Of a DNA stretch of 64,000 bases, positions 33,293-46,300 are shown in pieces; the first letter of the stretch is position 1, and each line of letters opens with the position of its first letter. Both the position numbers and the translations under genes were made by a program. This DNA comes from Isoetes taiwanensis. Lineage: Eukaryota; Streptophyta; Lycopodiopsida; Isoetales; Isoetaceae. Location of the stretch: assembly GCA_021234155.1 (NCBI GenBank), contig JAJEKV010000070.1, positions 6,692,602 to 6,756,601 on the forward strand, read 5' to 3'. The notes below the pieces were generated by a model that did no database searches, was not told the origin of the DNA, and worked only from the letters and a program-made list of their open reading frames with translations.

Positions 33293-34620
33293 AATGCCCC
33301 TCTTTCAATGATGCAAATTGAGGTGTTTTCAAAATTGGTGGGCAACAATTCGCCTCACATAGTGCAACTACTAGGACATTATGAGACGGAGAAGATTGTA
33401 AATGATGATACAGAGAAGGCAAGATGCCTTGTTTTAGAACTCATGGATAAAAATCTTAGTGCTCTCATAGGAAGACCCGAGACTGGGATCCTTTTAAAGG
33501 TTGTGGACATCATATTACAAATTGCAAAAGCTATGAAACATTTACATGATAATGATGTGATTTATAGAGATATGAAGCCAGCTAATATCTTGGTAAAGGT
33601 AAGAGCGGATCAGAGTTTGCTTATCAAGTTGGCTGATTTTGGAGTGTCTAAGGCCAATTTTGGGACAGGCAATAATACGAGCATGAGGGGCACTATCATG
33701 TACATGGCCCCTGAAATGTTGAAAGGGGGGACTGACTACAGCAAGAAGGTGGATGTCTTTAGCTTTGGGGTTTTGTGTTCCCAAATTCTTACTCGTCAGA
33801 AGAAACTTGTTGGATTTAATATAAAACAAGTTGAGACGATAAGGGGTGAGCTCAGAGAGAAAGTTTCGAAAATGGATATTCCTATGAGACTGAAGAATTT
33901 GATAGATCGTTGCTGGGAATATGAGGACTCTCAGCGTCCGACATTTGCAGAAATTTGTGATGAATTATGGGACATCAAGAAATTTCTCTTGACATCAGAA
34001 GCTGGCAATGGCATCGTGCAAGACTTAACCAGATATTTAAGATTCCCAATCAACTGGTGCAAGTGTAGTGTCCCTGTGATGCCTGAAATTTTACCTAGCA
34101 CTATTTCCCCTTTTGGAGAAAAAATTTATATGGTTAACCCACGTATCTTTCAGAATTCTTCTGTCAAAGGACTTGCTGTCGACAAATATTTTAACTATAG
34201 AATTCTTTGCTTAGAGCTTGTCAATGGGGAGGTTGAGATCATTGAGCCGTATCAGACGTTAAAGAGACCGTTCACAGATGGTGATGGTGTAGATCCTCAA
34301 AATATAGGATTTGAAAATGGTGCGCAAGATCTAGGAATACTTGGGCAATTCAAAAAGCTTTTAATAAATCAAGGAAGAAAGCTCAATCTTTCCCTTGGGA
34401 TTGGCGTTACTGGCAAATCTACGCCAAACCAAATTATGTTTATAGTAAATTTTCTGAAGATCTACCCAATCTTTAACGGCATTTACATTTACGTACATAA
34501 AGGAAATCCTCTTAAGGATGAAGTGCAGCAGCTGTTGCAAGAACTCCGGCAAGCACTGCCTGGCTTTAACGTTGCTGTGGGTCGTTCTTATAATATGATG
34601 AATCGTTTCGCAAGAAAATG
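33293..34620 (+). pseudogene. Truncated tandem copy of the kinase gene
   Basis: From 33293 the DNA is over 90% like 31213-32500 of the upstream gene. The copy lacks the helical N-terminus, glycine loop and catalytic Lys. One extra base near 33314 (TGATGCAAATT against TGATGAAATT) shifts the first codons, so the open frame begins at an out-of-context ATG (33287). It keeps YRDMKPANIL, LADFGVSK and YMAPEM, plus the C-terminal domain with GIGVTGKST, but diverges after GFNVAV and stops 66 codons short of the original end. Without the ATP-binding lobe it cannot be an active kinase. A GT (about 34632) and a TTTTGCAG acceptor (34857) suggest it could still be transcribed and spliced. Confidence 0.85.
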
Positions 34621-37600
34621 AATTGTCCGATGAGTACGTATCTCCCGCTTTTTTTTATTTTATTATATAAGATAAGATAGGTTTCTAATTTCTTGCTTTT
34701 CTAAAAACGTATAGGATAATGCAGATCTATTAACTATTAACGTTAGAGGTTATTTAAATCCTTGCCCTTATTGAAGTTGCTTAATTTTTTGTCGGGTATT
34801 TTTTTTATGCCACGCTTATTCATAATGGCTATAATCTGTTTTCCCTTCTTTTGCAGCGAAAGTGAACAAAACATATCTGAGGGTAGGTATGCCATCATCG
34901 CTAGGTGGAATGGATAGTCATTTAGGCGGCATCATGGTATGGCACAAGGTTTAAAGTTGTTGGTTGTGTTACTAACAAAAAAAAAAAATAAATAAAAAAA
35001 ATATTAACCTATTGTGAATTGCCCATTGAAAATTTTCTGTTGATGTTATATGTATGGTGTTCAATATGAGATGAAGCATAAGGATAGTGTGTATTATTCA
35101 GCTTTAGAGCATGATCGTTACCATGCTTCATTGCAGAAGCTTCATAATCATTGATAGAACTCATCACAAAATCTTCACATCCATCTTACTGGAATTTTAA
35201 CCCCGTGAACCAGCTGCCCAGACATAGGAAAAAATTGAAGCTCTGGGCCTAGCCCTCACATTCTACTCTCCCACCATCTACCCTGTGCCATCCGAAACCT
35301 TCAAATAGAAACAGAAAGGGAAACTCAAGAACAAGGGACGACATTCTACTCTTTTGCCATCTACCTTGCGCCATCTCAAACCTTCAAGTGGGCATTGCAT
35401 ATTCAGTGGTACAAAAATAATATTCCATCAGGAGTTTGCCTTTGGGGCAATCCAAAAGTTACAAATGACTGAGCAGCCATGTGAAATCCTTGTTAGGTAT
35501 TATGGCTCTTTATTGTATTGTTGTTTAACAACTCCTAGATGGCAAAATATCACGTCGTATTTCCTGATGAATTTTGAAAGGTAGTTGGATGTGTCCATGC
35601 TCAATGTTGCAAAACTAACAATTCAATTTAATGTTTATAGACTTTTACATCTATCACACCATATATAATCATACATCAATGTTATATGTGGTGCACGTGT
35701 CTATTCCACCTACATTCTAACGGTTGGTTTCTAGCTTCGTGTATGGCTTCATGAATTGATAAAAAAAAAAGAGAGAGATGAGAAAAAGGAGAAAACTAGC
35801 AATAGGGCAGGCTTGGGTGCATGGTCTGGGGAAAGAAGGTAGGCAAATCTTGAAGCTAAACGAAGATATAATTTGACATAGATGTTGAGGATGCAATAAA
35901 TCACGCTTCTAGAGTCTAAACAAGCAACACAAAACCAAAACACCCCAAACACCCTGGTCAAATAAGAAGCAGAGAAACTCAAGTGGGTCTATCAAATGAT
36001 GCATATATCATTCAATCAATTCGACAAATTCTAACCAACTTGAAAGGAAAGGAGAGAAAGAAAGTGCAAAAGGTGAAGCAAGTCCTAACTTGGTAGGTCC
36101 TAGAATTGCAAAGATTCAAATGATTAGAACCAAAACAATACAATACCATGTAATTCCTATATAACCTCTAACTGCAAGGCTCTATATTACCATTTTAACG
36201 CAGCAACCTTCCGCTACTATTGTCGAAAGAATTACCATCCTCCAAGATCAAGAAAGAAAAGTGGGAACAATTATTTTCTTTACAGAGGCTCAAAAAGAAT
36301 ATAGGCTAGAGAAAACTTGAGAAACATGCAATATATGGCTTACACAATCTCTCAATTAGATGAGAGCAAATGAATGAACTAGTACATTTAAACTAAGCAA
36401 AGTGGTAAGGCCACAAAGATTGCATCTAACTGGGGTCAAGAAGGTCCATCAAATCTACCTCGGCCTAAATGGAGCAACAACTTAACTTAGATGACTAGAA
36501 ATAAATAACTTCAAGTTGTATAAAAAAAGACCATAAGCCGATATCTATTTTTTAAATTTGGTTTTTCCAGTTTGGCAGGAAACTTTTTGGAATTTTTGAT
36601 AAGCTATTTTCCTAAGGTTTGGAAGGTTTTTAGTTATCGAAAAAACTTCTCGACCTTCCAGATCATTCCCTAAGGGCTGCCATGATTTGCCTGCATAACC
36701 GAGTTAGGGCTTGCCTTGATGAAGGTTGAACTGTGAGTAAGGATTTATGAAGAATAGATGGAAACCCATGAGCAAGCTTCAACATCACAACAAATTCATC
36801 TTCAGCTTCATTATGATTTGGTTATTTCGTATGCTCGTCATCTCCATGTTAATCACAACAAATTCATCTTAAGCTAGGGGTGCAAAGCTCCTACCATTGT
36901 GGCCTCAGAGTTATCCACAGTTCACTCAGACATCCTATTCCTTTTGTAAAAATAAAAGATGTGAAGATTGTCCTCCTCCTATTCACTAGGACTCCTTGCA
37001 AGTAAGTCTTCAAATGGGGCTCTTGCAATCTGCATCTACCTCTGTAATTTTCAAATCCAAATTAGTCTTGAGACCTACCTTCTATTATGTATATTAGTGT
37101 TCGTATTTGTCTCTTGACTTTGGCAACCTCATAACACCAAGTGATAGGGGCCTGGGTACTGAGGGGACACATTTCTCACAGACAAACAAAATTATTGTTC
37201 TTTCTCAGAGATTTCTAGTTCTTTCCTACATGTCATGTTCAGGATTCCTCATCTGATGCATGCTTGCTATGGAAGGAGCTCCTTTTGTTACCCATATCTG
37301 GATCACTACTTCTTATGAAAAGCACGATGTAGTTTTCAACAAAGCACATTGTTCTCTCAATTATCATGAGTATTGTGGCATTCAACAAGTTTTTCTGCAC
37401 CACATTAGGCTTGTTTGCATTCTGGAGTTATATTTCATGTTCATGCAGTTATAATCTGGATGTGTATTTGTTTCATAATGATTTCAAATTTGTTCTATTT
37501 TTACATGTGTTGCAGTTGGCGATGGATGGAGCCATGCATATTGCCACAACATGGAAGCCGAGTAGATAAGATAGTAACCTAGGTTAGCATTTTGTCCATG

Positions 37601-38283
37601 CTTGCAATAAGTGTGTTGAAGCAATTTCGGTAGATGCATGCATTCGGGTTATGGAAAACCATCTTTTATTAAGAGAAAAGCATGGTTTTCCTGAAATTAG
37701 AGAAGTTGAAAAAAAAAAAAGTATAGGGGTTTGTGATTGTACTTGAAGGCATGTAAGTATGGGCTTTTGTGAAATGTGTCATCTTTTATTTACTGCTTAA
37801 TACGTGTCAGGATGCAGACATTAACACTACAGTTGTCAGGCGATGGACCAAAAATAATGCATTTAAACTATTCATTTTAAAATTCATATAAAATCAGTGG
37901 CTCAAAATTCAACAAAATCCTTCCTACAAGTTCATATATAGCAGTCATATTCCACATAAAAAATACTTAAAAATCTATCTACCTCCATTCTTGGAAGTTA
38001 TGCTTATGTGAATCCAAGGGGGTCATGCCAAGACTGCCTTATATTTACATAAGGTAAAACTGTCTTAATGAAATGATTCTTTTTTATTTTTTTCAGTATT
38101 TTCTTATTTTTCTATGTAAGTTAGAGAATACAATACAAAAAACTGCACCTCATTCCGAGGTATGAGAAGGAAGATAGGGTTCTTCGAACATGACATGGTC
38201 AAAATTGTTTTCTGTCTTCAGTGGACCAATAATGGTTCCCAGAAGGTTGTTCTCGAATCAAATCTTTAACTTTTTCCAATAAA
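34621..38283. other. Long gene-free stretch
   Basis: AT-rich sequence with A/T runs (34978-35000, 35760-35770, 37710) and only short chance frames. A plausible acceptor TTCTTTTGCAG at 34857 may belong to the kinase copy. Confidence 0.5.
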
Positions 38284-38313
38284 CTAGAAACGTGTGCCCG
38301 GCGATGCCGGGCA
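38284..38313 (-). mobile_element. Helitron 3' terminus
   Basis: On the minus strand the perfect 8-bp-stem hairpin TGCCCGGCATCGCCGGGCA (38295-38313) is followed by CACGTTTCTAG and then T, giving the CTRR|T end typical of Helitrons. The partner 5' end is not certain; the candidate at 53563 would give a ~15-kb element. Confidence 0.7.
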
Positions 38314-40650
38314 TTAGTCGTGGACATGTGGAATGGTAAGTGAAAATTTTAATGTATTTGTACCCATAGATGTAATGCAATACCAAGTATGAAGGGCTGA
38401 AAATGTAGTTGTGTCTACAGATGTAAAGGAGTGTCAAGTGTGAAGGCTTTAGGATTTAGGGTCTTTGAGAAACTTGATAAGTAGCCGTTTGAAATTATGT
38501 AAATGTACTTGATACATATTCATATAATATCATATCTACACAAAGAAATCCTAAACCTAAAAGCCTAAATGTGTAGTATGATGGATGATTCATAGCATTG
38601 TATGCTCCATCTGTGTTGCATCTTCTGAGTTGATCTAACCCCAAAGTCATTATCCCCTACACCCTAAACTTGTAGACCTTAACCTCTTTAACCCTAAATG
38701 TGTGATTTGTCGAATATGTTTGACATGCATATGGTTAGATTTTTATTTAGTTATTTAAGTACTGCTACCTTTTGCAAAATTGTTAAAAACCAAGGTAATT
38801 CGCGTTGCCACTTGCAATTAGTAGCGTTCTCACATATATAACTATGTCATGTGCCTTTGCATTAATTTCCTAACCATTCTCATACCTAGAGCCTTTTGGG
38901 TAATTTATTAAACATTCAATCCATTGGGCATTGATAAATAAAATATGTGACCTGTTGGTTATCATTTTGTCAAGGAAATGGAGAGTTTGATATCATGTTT
39001 TTTTTCACTCCTCTGCGCTTGCATTATTTACTACTACAATGCTGACTTCTGCACATTGCAAATAAGTTGCCTTAGGAAATTTTGCATTTTTCTGTAGTAA
39101 AACATTAATGCGGGAAGAAAACAAAAGATACAAAGAACAATTAAGCAAAAAATTCAAGAGAAAGAAACAGTTCCACAAAAGCAATGGGCAACAGAATAGC
39201 ACTGATCAAATCCCTGAGCGAAAACAGCCTTAAGAAATTAGGCCAGCAACCCTGTATATTCTTCTATACAAAGGCAAAAAACAAATCTAACAACCAAACT
39301 TTTGATGCTGTGTCAATTGCCCATTAACTATGTCGACCGCTACTATAGCATAACTGAGCTCATTTTGATTATGGAAGCAGTATCTAGCAAGAACCACACC
39401 TAAGCACTTTGGCTGCACAAGCTTTATTAGTGTGCAAATTTGTATGCAAACTTGCACAAAATCTGTCGATCAGCTTCATTTAATGGTGATGCACATCCTA
39501 GCACAAGGCATTATCTCAGCCCATCGGGTTAGAGCATTGCGGCCCGACCATCCTCGTCACCTCTTGGCCAACTTTCAAGATGCCCTTTTACAGGTTTGGG
39601 ACATGGCAACTATCTGAAACGAACCCCCTTCTTCGTCCAGAAAGACCTGACCCCAGCGCAGCTCTGCAGACGGAAAGAAGAATTATGTCATGTGCGCGAG
39701 GCTCGCCTACAACGAAAGTGGCCCGTTTATAGGGGAGGTCAAGCGATCATTCGGGATTAGTGGCCATCTGACCCATGGGCAGTTATCGCATTCTCCTTTC
39801 ATTCTCCTTTCTGTAGACTTAATATGTGTAGTTCAAGGTGGTAAATAAGTTCCTTGCTATATTGCATCTAGATGTTTGTCTAAGATGTGAAATTGTAGTT
39901 TCAATAAAGCTTTTCACTCTTTTAGCTAATTTTCCGTTCGTTGCATCTAACTTTTCTTATGTTCGTTGCATCTAACTTTTTCTATGAACCATGCTGGTTA
40001 CTTTCTTAGAAACATTTTTGTTGTAAACTTGCTTCTAAAGACCAAAGAATAATGCAATTTGGGTTTAATTTAAGATATATTGCATGAGATGCACGTCCAT
40101 CACCTTCACCAAATTGGAAGTTCTTGAGGTATTTGTGATACGGCTTAGGTGATGAATAGTTTATCTCTTTGTATTCTGTCTCCATCCATAAGTTTTCAAA
40201 GGCGACACATAAGGTCTACCATGCATGCGCTAAAAAGCAGCATGTTTGTAGTCTTTCAATGGCATGCTGAAAATTTCAATGTCCATCTGCAAGATAACAT
40301 ACAAATGTACATGAGGAGCTGCAGATGGACATTCTACTTCTTTAAGATAATTGAAATTAAGGAAACAGAATAGAATGTCGCTGGGCTTTTGAAAGACATT
40401 TTTATAGTCAAATAATGACCTCTACTATTTGGTATGCTGGGCTTTTGTAAGATATTCTTATTGTCAAATCACTATTTGAAGTCTTATCCAACGTGGATTG
40501 CAAGAGCCCATTGAAGTGAGTGAACTTGCGAATAGAATTGCAATTGCAGGAAGGTATACTTCTATATAAACTTGTCTAGATATATATAGTTGTTATCATC
40601 TTCAATCCATACAACTTGATGTTTGATTTTATGCTGAAACTATGATTTCA
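38314..40650. other. Mostly non-coding; possible retroelement ORF1 relic near 39.5-39.77 kb
   Basis: Around 39520-39770 (plus) the frame RVRALRPDHPRHLLANFQDALL, after a stop and a shift, continues FFVQKDLTPAQLCRRKEELCHV and RKWPVYRGGQAIIRD. The DLT.AQ..RR pattern recalls ORF1 or capsid-like proteins of plant non-LTR elements, but the assignment is weak. Elsewhere no gene is seen. Confidence 0.3.
40278..40333. repeat. 14-bp perfect inverted repeat, 28-bp loop
   Basis: Arms AATGTCCATCTGCA (40278-40291) and TGCAGATGGACATT (40320-40333) are exact reverse complements. A transcript would form a stable hairpin. It lies about 320 bp from the Helitron border. Confidence 0.85.
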
Positions 40651-42700
40651 CTAGTTAAGGTGCCCAGCATTGCTGGGCATAGCTAAGAACTGTGAATGAT
40701 ATACTGGAGCAATTATTAAATGGATTCATGTTTTTAAAATTAGATAATCAAGAGCATTCGACCACATTTCGCACTTCCCCTTACCTTTTCCCTTTGTCTA
40801 CTATTTTTTTTTTCTATTTTCCCTTTGCCCCTTTTCCTTTTTTACATTTTCCAATTTACCTTTTTCATTTTCTATTATTCCATTTCCCCTATTTCCCTTT
40901 TCTGTTTTCTGCTTTTCCATTTTTCCCTTCCCTTTTCTCCAATTTGTGGTTGCCTTTTTTCCTTTTCCTGTGCCCTTTCCCCCTCTCTTTTCCAATTTCC
41001 CTCTTCCCCTTTTCCTCGTGCCCTTTTTTCTAAGTTTTTCTTTCCCCTTCCCTTTCCCTTTTCCCTTTCCTTCTCCCTACCTTTTCTTTTTCCCCCTTTT
41101 TTCTTCCCTTTTCCTCCTTTGCCCAGCCCTTCCGTCTTCCCTTTTTTCTAGTGTCCTTTTTCTTTCCTTTCCCCCCTCCTTTTTTCTTTTCCATCTTTCT
41201 TTTTCCCCTTTTGCATGTCCATTTTTCCTTTAGTTTTTCCCCCTTCCTCACCCTTTCCCTCTTCCTTTTTTGCCATGTCCCTTTTCTCTTCTATTTTTTC
41301 ATGCTTTTTGTTTTTCGCTCCTCTTTTCCCCTTTCTTCACCTTTTCCCTCCTTCCCCTCCTTTTCCTTCTCTTTTTCTTTTTCTATTTTGCTCTTCCTTT
41401 TTTGTCCACCTCCCCTTTCTATTTTCGCATTTTACCTCCCTTTTTTCCCTTTTGCCTTTTTCCATTTGCGTTTTGCATCTTTTTCACGTTTGCCTTTTCC
41501 ATTTTCCCCTTCCTTGTTTTTCCCTTTTTCTATCTCCCTCTTCCCCTTTTTCCCCTCCCATTTTCACATTCCCTTTTTGTTTTTACTATATTTTATTTTC
41601 CTTTTCTCCCATTCCATCCCCTTTGCTTCCCTTTCCCCTTTTCCCTTTTCATTTTTCTTTTTCTTTCTTTTTTACCAATGGCCTTTTACCCTTCCATTTT
41701 CCTCCTCTCCCGACCCTTTCTCTCTTCTGCTTTTATCCGTGCCCTTTTTCCCTTCAATTTCCCTCTCTTCCGCCTCCTTTTTCTTTCCATTTTCCCTTTC
41801 TTTTTCTCATGATTTTTTTCCCTTCCCATTATTTCTCTTCCCCCTTTTACAGGGCCATTTCTTCCTTCCCTTTGCCCACCCTTTCCATCTTCCCTTTTTC
41901 TCGTAGTCTTTTTCTTTCCCTTTCCTTCTTTTTCCTTTTCCCCTTTCCTCCCTCCTTTCTCTCTTCCTTTTTTTCGCTTCTCTCCTTCTTTTCTCTTCCT
42001 CTTTTTCCCATGCCATTTTTCCCTTTTGCCCCTCCCCTCCCCCTTTTCCCTTCCCTTTTACTCCTGTCCTCACCCTTTCCCTCTTCTCCTTTTGTACTGT
42101 CCCTTTTTCCTTTCTTTTCTCTCTTTTTTTCCTTTCTCTTTTTCGTGCACTTTTCCATTTCCTTTTCCCTTTTACTCGTGCTTTTTTGCCCTTCACTTTG
42201 CCCCCTTTTTCTCCTTTCTCCACCCTTTTCCTCTTCCCCTTTCCCAATGTTCTTTTTTGTTCCCTACTCCTCCCCCTTTCTTTTTCCTTTTTTTTTCCCT
42301 TTTTCTTTCCTTTTCCCTTTTCCTTTTCCCTTCCCTCCTCTCTACCCTTTTCCTCATCCCCTTTTCAACTTCCCTTTTACTCCTATCCTCATCCTCTCCA
42401 TCTTCTCCTTTTCGTAGTAACCTTTTTTTCTTTATTTTCCCTTCCCTTTTTTGTGCTCTTTTCCCTTTCCTTTTTTCCCTTTCTTTCTTTCCCTTTTACC
42501 CGTGCCTTTTTGCCTTTCACTTTGCCTTTTTCTCCTCCCTTTTCCTTTTCCCGTTCCTCTTCAGACATTAGAGCATGGTCAATCATGGTGGTGGGAAGTC
42601 GTGTGATAAATCTCGGTCTTCGGATGCAATTAGATAATCTCAATCATCCAAATTAGGGTTTTCTTCATGACATACGCTAAAACTTTATAATATAAGATGA
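40651..42700 (-). mobile_element. Non-autonomous Helitron C (2.05 kb)
   Basis: On the minus strand the 3' end has a perfect 9-bp hairpin TGCCCAGCAATGCTGGGCA (40661-40679), then CCTTAACTAG (CTAG at 40651-40654) and T. The 5' end reads TCATCTTATATTATAAAG..TTTAGCGTATGTCATG from 42700. It is very close to the 5' end of Helitron A (TATATTATAAAATTATAGTG, then TATGTC), and is preceded by A. Insertion between A and T is as expected. Nearly all of the interior is polypyrimidine. Confidence 0.8.
40790..42560. repeat. ~1.8-kb polypyrimidine (C/T) tract
   Basis: The plus strand is almost entirely C and T, built of varied CCCTTTTCC, TTTTTCCC and CTTCC words with occasional CATGCC or GTGCC interruptions. 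It is not a simple perfect repeat. Frames of up to 400 codons (for example 41215-42417, Phe/Ser/Pro/Leu only) result from the missing purines (no TAA, TAG or TGA) and are not genes. Confidence 0.9.
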
Positions 42701-43317
42701 TATTACTGTTTTTAATTCAATAATTTTTATGCAGTGCAAGTAGGGATGTCTGGGTTAAAGCACACTATAGTGTCTTATTTTAGTTGTCCCCCTGTCCCCC
42801 CTAATTAGTTTGAAAATTAGTTCGAAAGGTAGTTAGACATTTACCTATTTTCGTTTCTTGCTTCAACCACCACCGCCCGCCCGAGAGAATTCAAAATTTG
42901 TGGGAGAATTTTCGGTGCACGATCACTGATCACTGATCAAGAAGAATGTATGGACTTTCTCCTCAGATTTGGGTCTGACAGAAGATCAAATTCGGCCTTA
43001 CAAGAATGTAGAGCCTTTTTGCATACTTTCTTTCGAAGACAAAATTTCGGGTCTGTTGCTTTGCTTTGAATCCAAGATTTCTTTCATTGTAATTTGATTT
43101 CAATAGACATGACTTTGCTTTGTTTTTTATTTGCATGTACCTTTGGTTTCCTTAAATTTTTTCGGGTCTCTTATTATTTGCAGAAAATCAAATTCGAATT
43201 TCAAGATTGTAAGGCCTCTTGAAATTTCGTTTGAAGACTAAAATTTGGGTATGTTGCCATTCAAAGTTTGCATTCAAATTTGGGTCTCGTTAATTTTGTA
43301 AGCATGGACTATTATAG
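42701..43317 (+). promoter_or_regulatory. Upstream region of transposase copy 2
   Basis: Two related ~85-bp stretches (about 42975-43060 and 43180-43265) share TCAAATTCG, GAAGAC(A/T)AAAATTT and GGGT(C/A)TGTTGC. No clear TATA box. Role inferred from position. Confidence 0.25.
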
Positions 43318-46300
43318 GTGCGAAGGTGGCATTTGCGAGCAATCAAGATGGAAGAAGTGGAGCAAAGAAACATTATGGGAAAGAGGAAGAGGACAAGAGA
43401 GCAGGAGACTCTAAAGAAGAGGAAACAAAGAAAGAGAAAAAAAGAAGAGAAGAATGCTTTGATGCAGGAGTCCAAAGCTTATGCCAATCAAGTGAGTAAA
43501 CAAAAGATTGTGTCTAATCTAGTGTTCTCATTCAAAAGGCAAGTTTGTCAAATGGATTTGGAAGAGAAAAGAGTGCTAAATGATTTCTTGAAGCACAAAG
43601 AAATGAATGATGTCACTGCTGATCACTTGAAGGATTCAGAAGTCAAAAGCCATGTGATTGAGAACATTCGAGAATCTATTCAGACTATAAAAGGATCTAG
43701 TAGTTTAGATTCTATGGCTGCAAGAAGAAGTGTACTTGCCATGTCTATTGGCTTCGAGAGTTTAAATCAAGGTATTAGCAAGAGAAGTTTGGGAAAAGTT
43801 TTGGGAGTCCATCCTAGATGTATTGCAGCAGCCAAGGAAAAACGTAAAGAAGTGGAGTTTAAAAGGAAGGATGGGTATATTTTAGAAGGTCACGGAGGTT
43901 TGATTCAATTGACAAATATGTCATTGAGCTGGTTCAAAGTTTTTGGGACACAAATACAAGAGTTTCCCCTAATGCAAAGGATGTGAAGTTCAGAAGACTG
44001 GAAAGAAATGTGAAGGAGGAACATGCTACACATTATCTGGAGGATACTCAGGTGCAAATTATCTTTTGTTGATTTTTTTGGTGATATGTGCATAATTTGT
44101 AGATGTAGTTGTTGTTGCAGCATATGTAGATGTAGTTGGTGTTCTTGGCTAAGCTTTGAAGTCAGTTCTTGATATGCAACTTAAACATTTCGAGTTGCTT
44201 CAGGTTGGTGGTGAGATTCAACTTGGTTGTTAGTCTGCGGTTGGTGTTGCGATTAGTGTTTGAGCTCCATTACATAGTTTCAGTTTGTGTTGCGAGAGCA
44301 TGTTAAATAGTTAGACTACGTTAGTGTTTCAGACAAGTGTTCGAGTTATGTCGATGGTTGCGATTTGTGATTATGTTTGTTGCGATTCTGGTTGGTGTTG
44401 CGATTATGACCATTAGTTGCGGGTTGTATGTTTGTAGTTTGTGTTTTACATTGTCATAGTGAGTTACAGATGGCGGTTTATAGTTGCGATTAGAGTAGAG
44501 TTACATGTTCATGTGTACTTGTTATTTGACATGTTACTCACATATTCCTTGATTATGTTTTGCGGTCGAGAGATGTTCATTAAATTCAAAAGAGCAAAGA
44601 CCATAAAATTACAATTGGCCAAAGAGCATTTGAAAAACTAAAACCATGGTATGTAATGAAATTGAAACAAACTCAATTCATGTTGTTGCATTCATCATGT
44701 GAGGCTGCGGATGCTCTTGGATGGCTTAAATTCACTTAGAAATATGCATGTAGAATGTTGCACCTGCGGCATGTGAGGTATGCCAATCTACAGGGCCAAC
44801 TATGTCTTTGCCAAGACTAAGAAGTATAAGTCAACCACTTTCAGCTCAAGGCAATCCATATTGTGTCCTAAAGAAGAAAATCAAGAATTCCACAAGAAAG
44901 ATTGCATTTATGGAGATTGTGAGCGGTGTGGTGTGTCTTGGCTACATTGTGTGTCCTCTAGAGTTGTCCAGAAGAAGGATTTGTGAGTTGGGAATCTTTG
45001 GGATTATGAGGAAGGAGGTAAGGATAAGTGGGGAAACCAAAAAAGTACTCCAAATACGTGGAGGAAAACAAAACCAAAAGATCTTATGCACATATTGATT
45101 GGCCAGATTGGCAAAGTTTCCAAAGGCAATGCTTTAGGCACAAATGGCAAGCGATGCGGTTTAGGGATATGTTAGACAACCTCCCTTTTGGGGTTATTGT
45201 ATCGTAGTAGATTTTGCGAGAGAATTTCACAATTCGATTCGCGGGATCAAGTTCAATCTGCATCTTGGACAAGCAAACAAAAGTCACCATTCTTGTACAA
45301 ATCACATATTATTTGGAGCCTTCATCGGTGGCGTCATCAAGGACACCCATTGCTATATATCTGATGATACAAAACATGACACACTATTCGTCCAGCATGC
45401 ATTTATGATGCATCACGAATTCATGAAAGAACAGGCATACATCCAAAAAGCATTGGGTATTTTCGGATGGAGTTGCATCCCAATTCAAAGCTTTGCCGGC
45501 CATTCTATTTTGTAGGAAGGTATTAGCATGAGACACTCATTGAAATGATGTGGAATTTTTTTCGGCTCAATCACGGCAAAGGGGGAGCATGATGGGAAGG
45601 CCGCAGAGTTGAAACGGTGGCTAAGGGAGATGACGAAGAGATCACAGTCTATAAAAGTAGAATGTCTTTGCGCGATATTGTGAATATAGCCGGGGAGAAT
45701 TTCACAAATTGCCGCTCCATCTTCAAGTGTGAACAAGAAACCAGTAAGAAGGTCATTTTGGGAAGTGAAAAATGTGGATAGAAAGAATGCATGGGGTCTT
45801 TGAGGACTGTGGAGGACACGAGGAACATTCATTACGTGCATGCATTTAACTTAGCATCTCCTCGCAATTGCATATAAAGGCGTTTATCTTGTTTACGTGC
45901 ATATTGCCTTGATGCACAATGGGAGAAGTGTCCGAACAAGGAATATGTAGATGATTGGGAGCTCGTGGTTGTTGAGCCAAGCAAGGCTATAGCTGATGAA
46001 TACGAGTTGTGCAGATCTGAAAGAGCTCTATTTTCTAGAGATGCAGCTGTGTTGAGTGATTTGGTAAGGGAAGGAGATAACTTCGTTGTCGCAGCTCCAA
46101 AGGACAATGATGAGGACACTTTATTTTGGATATTATTGTGTACGAAAAGAAAATATGTGGCTCGGACTGATTTTAAAAGCCTATGGGAATTGGTTTTATA
46201 AAGGGGAAGAAGTTTTAGAGGGAACTTACTACAAAAAGTCCCAAGATCGCCTCTGAGGTTACACTTTATGTTCTAACGAGCCAAAAGGCATTGTTTATGC

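Noticed and set aside
41215-42417. 400-codon ORF (and overlapping frames) rich in Phe, Ser, Pro and Leu
   Set aside because: It lies in a polypyrimidine tract where stop codons, which all need purines, cannot occur; no domain and no codon structure.
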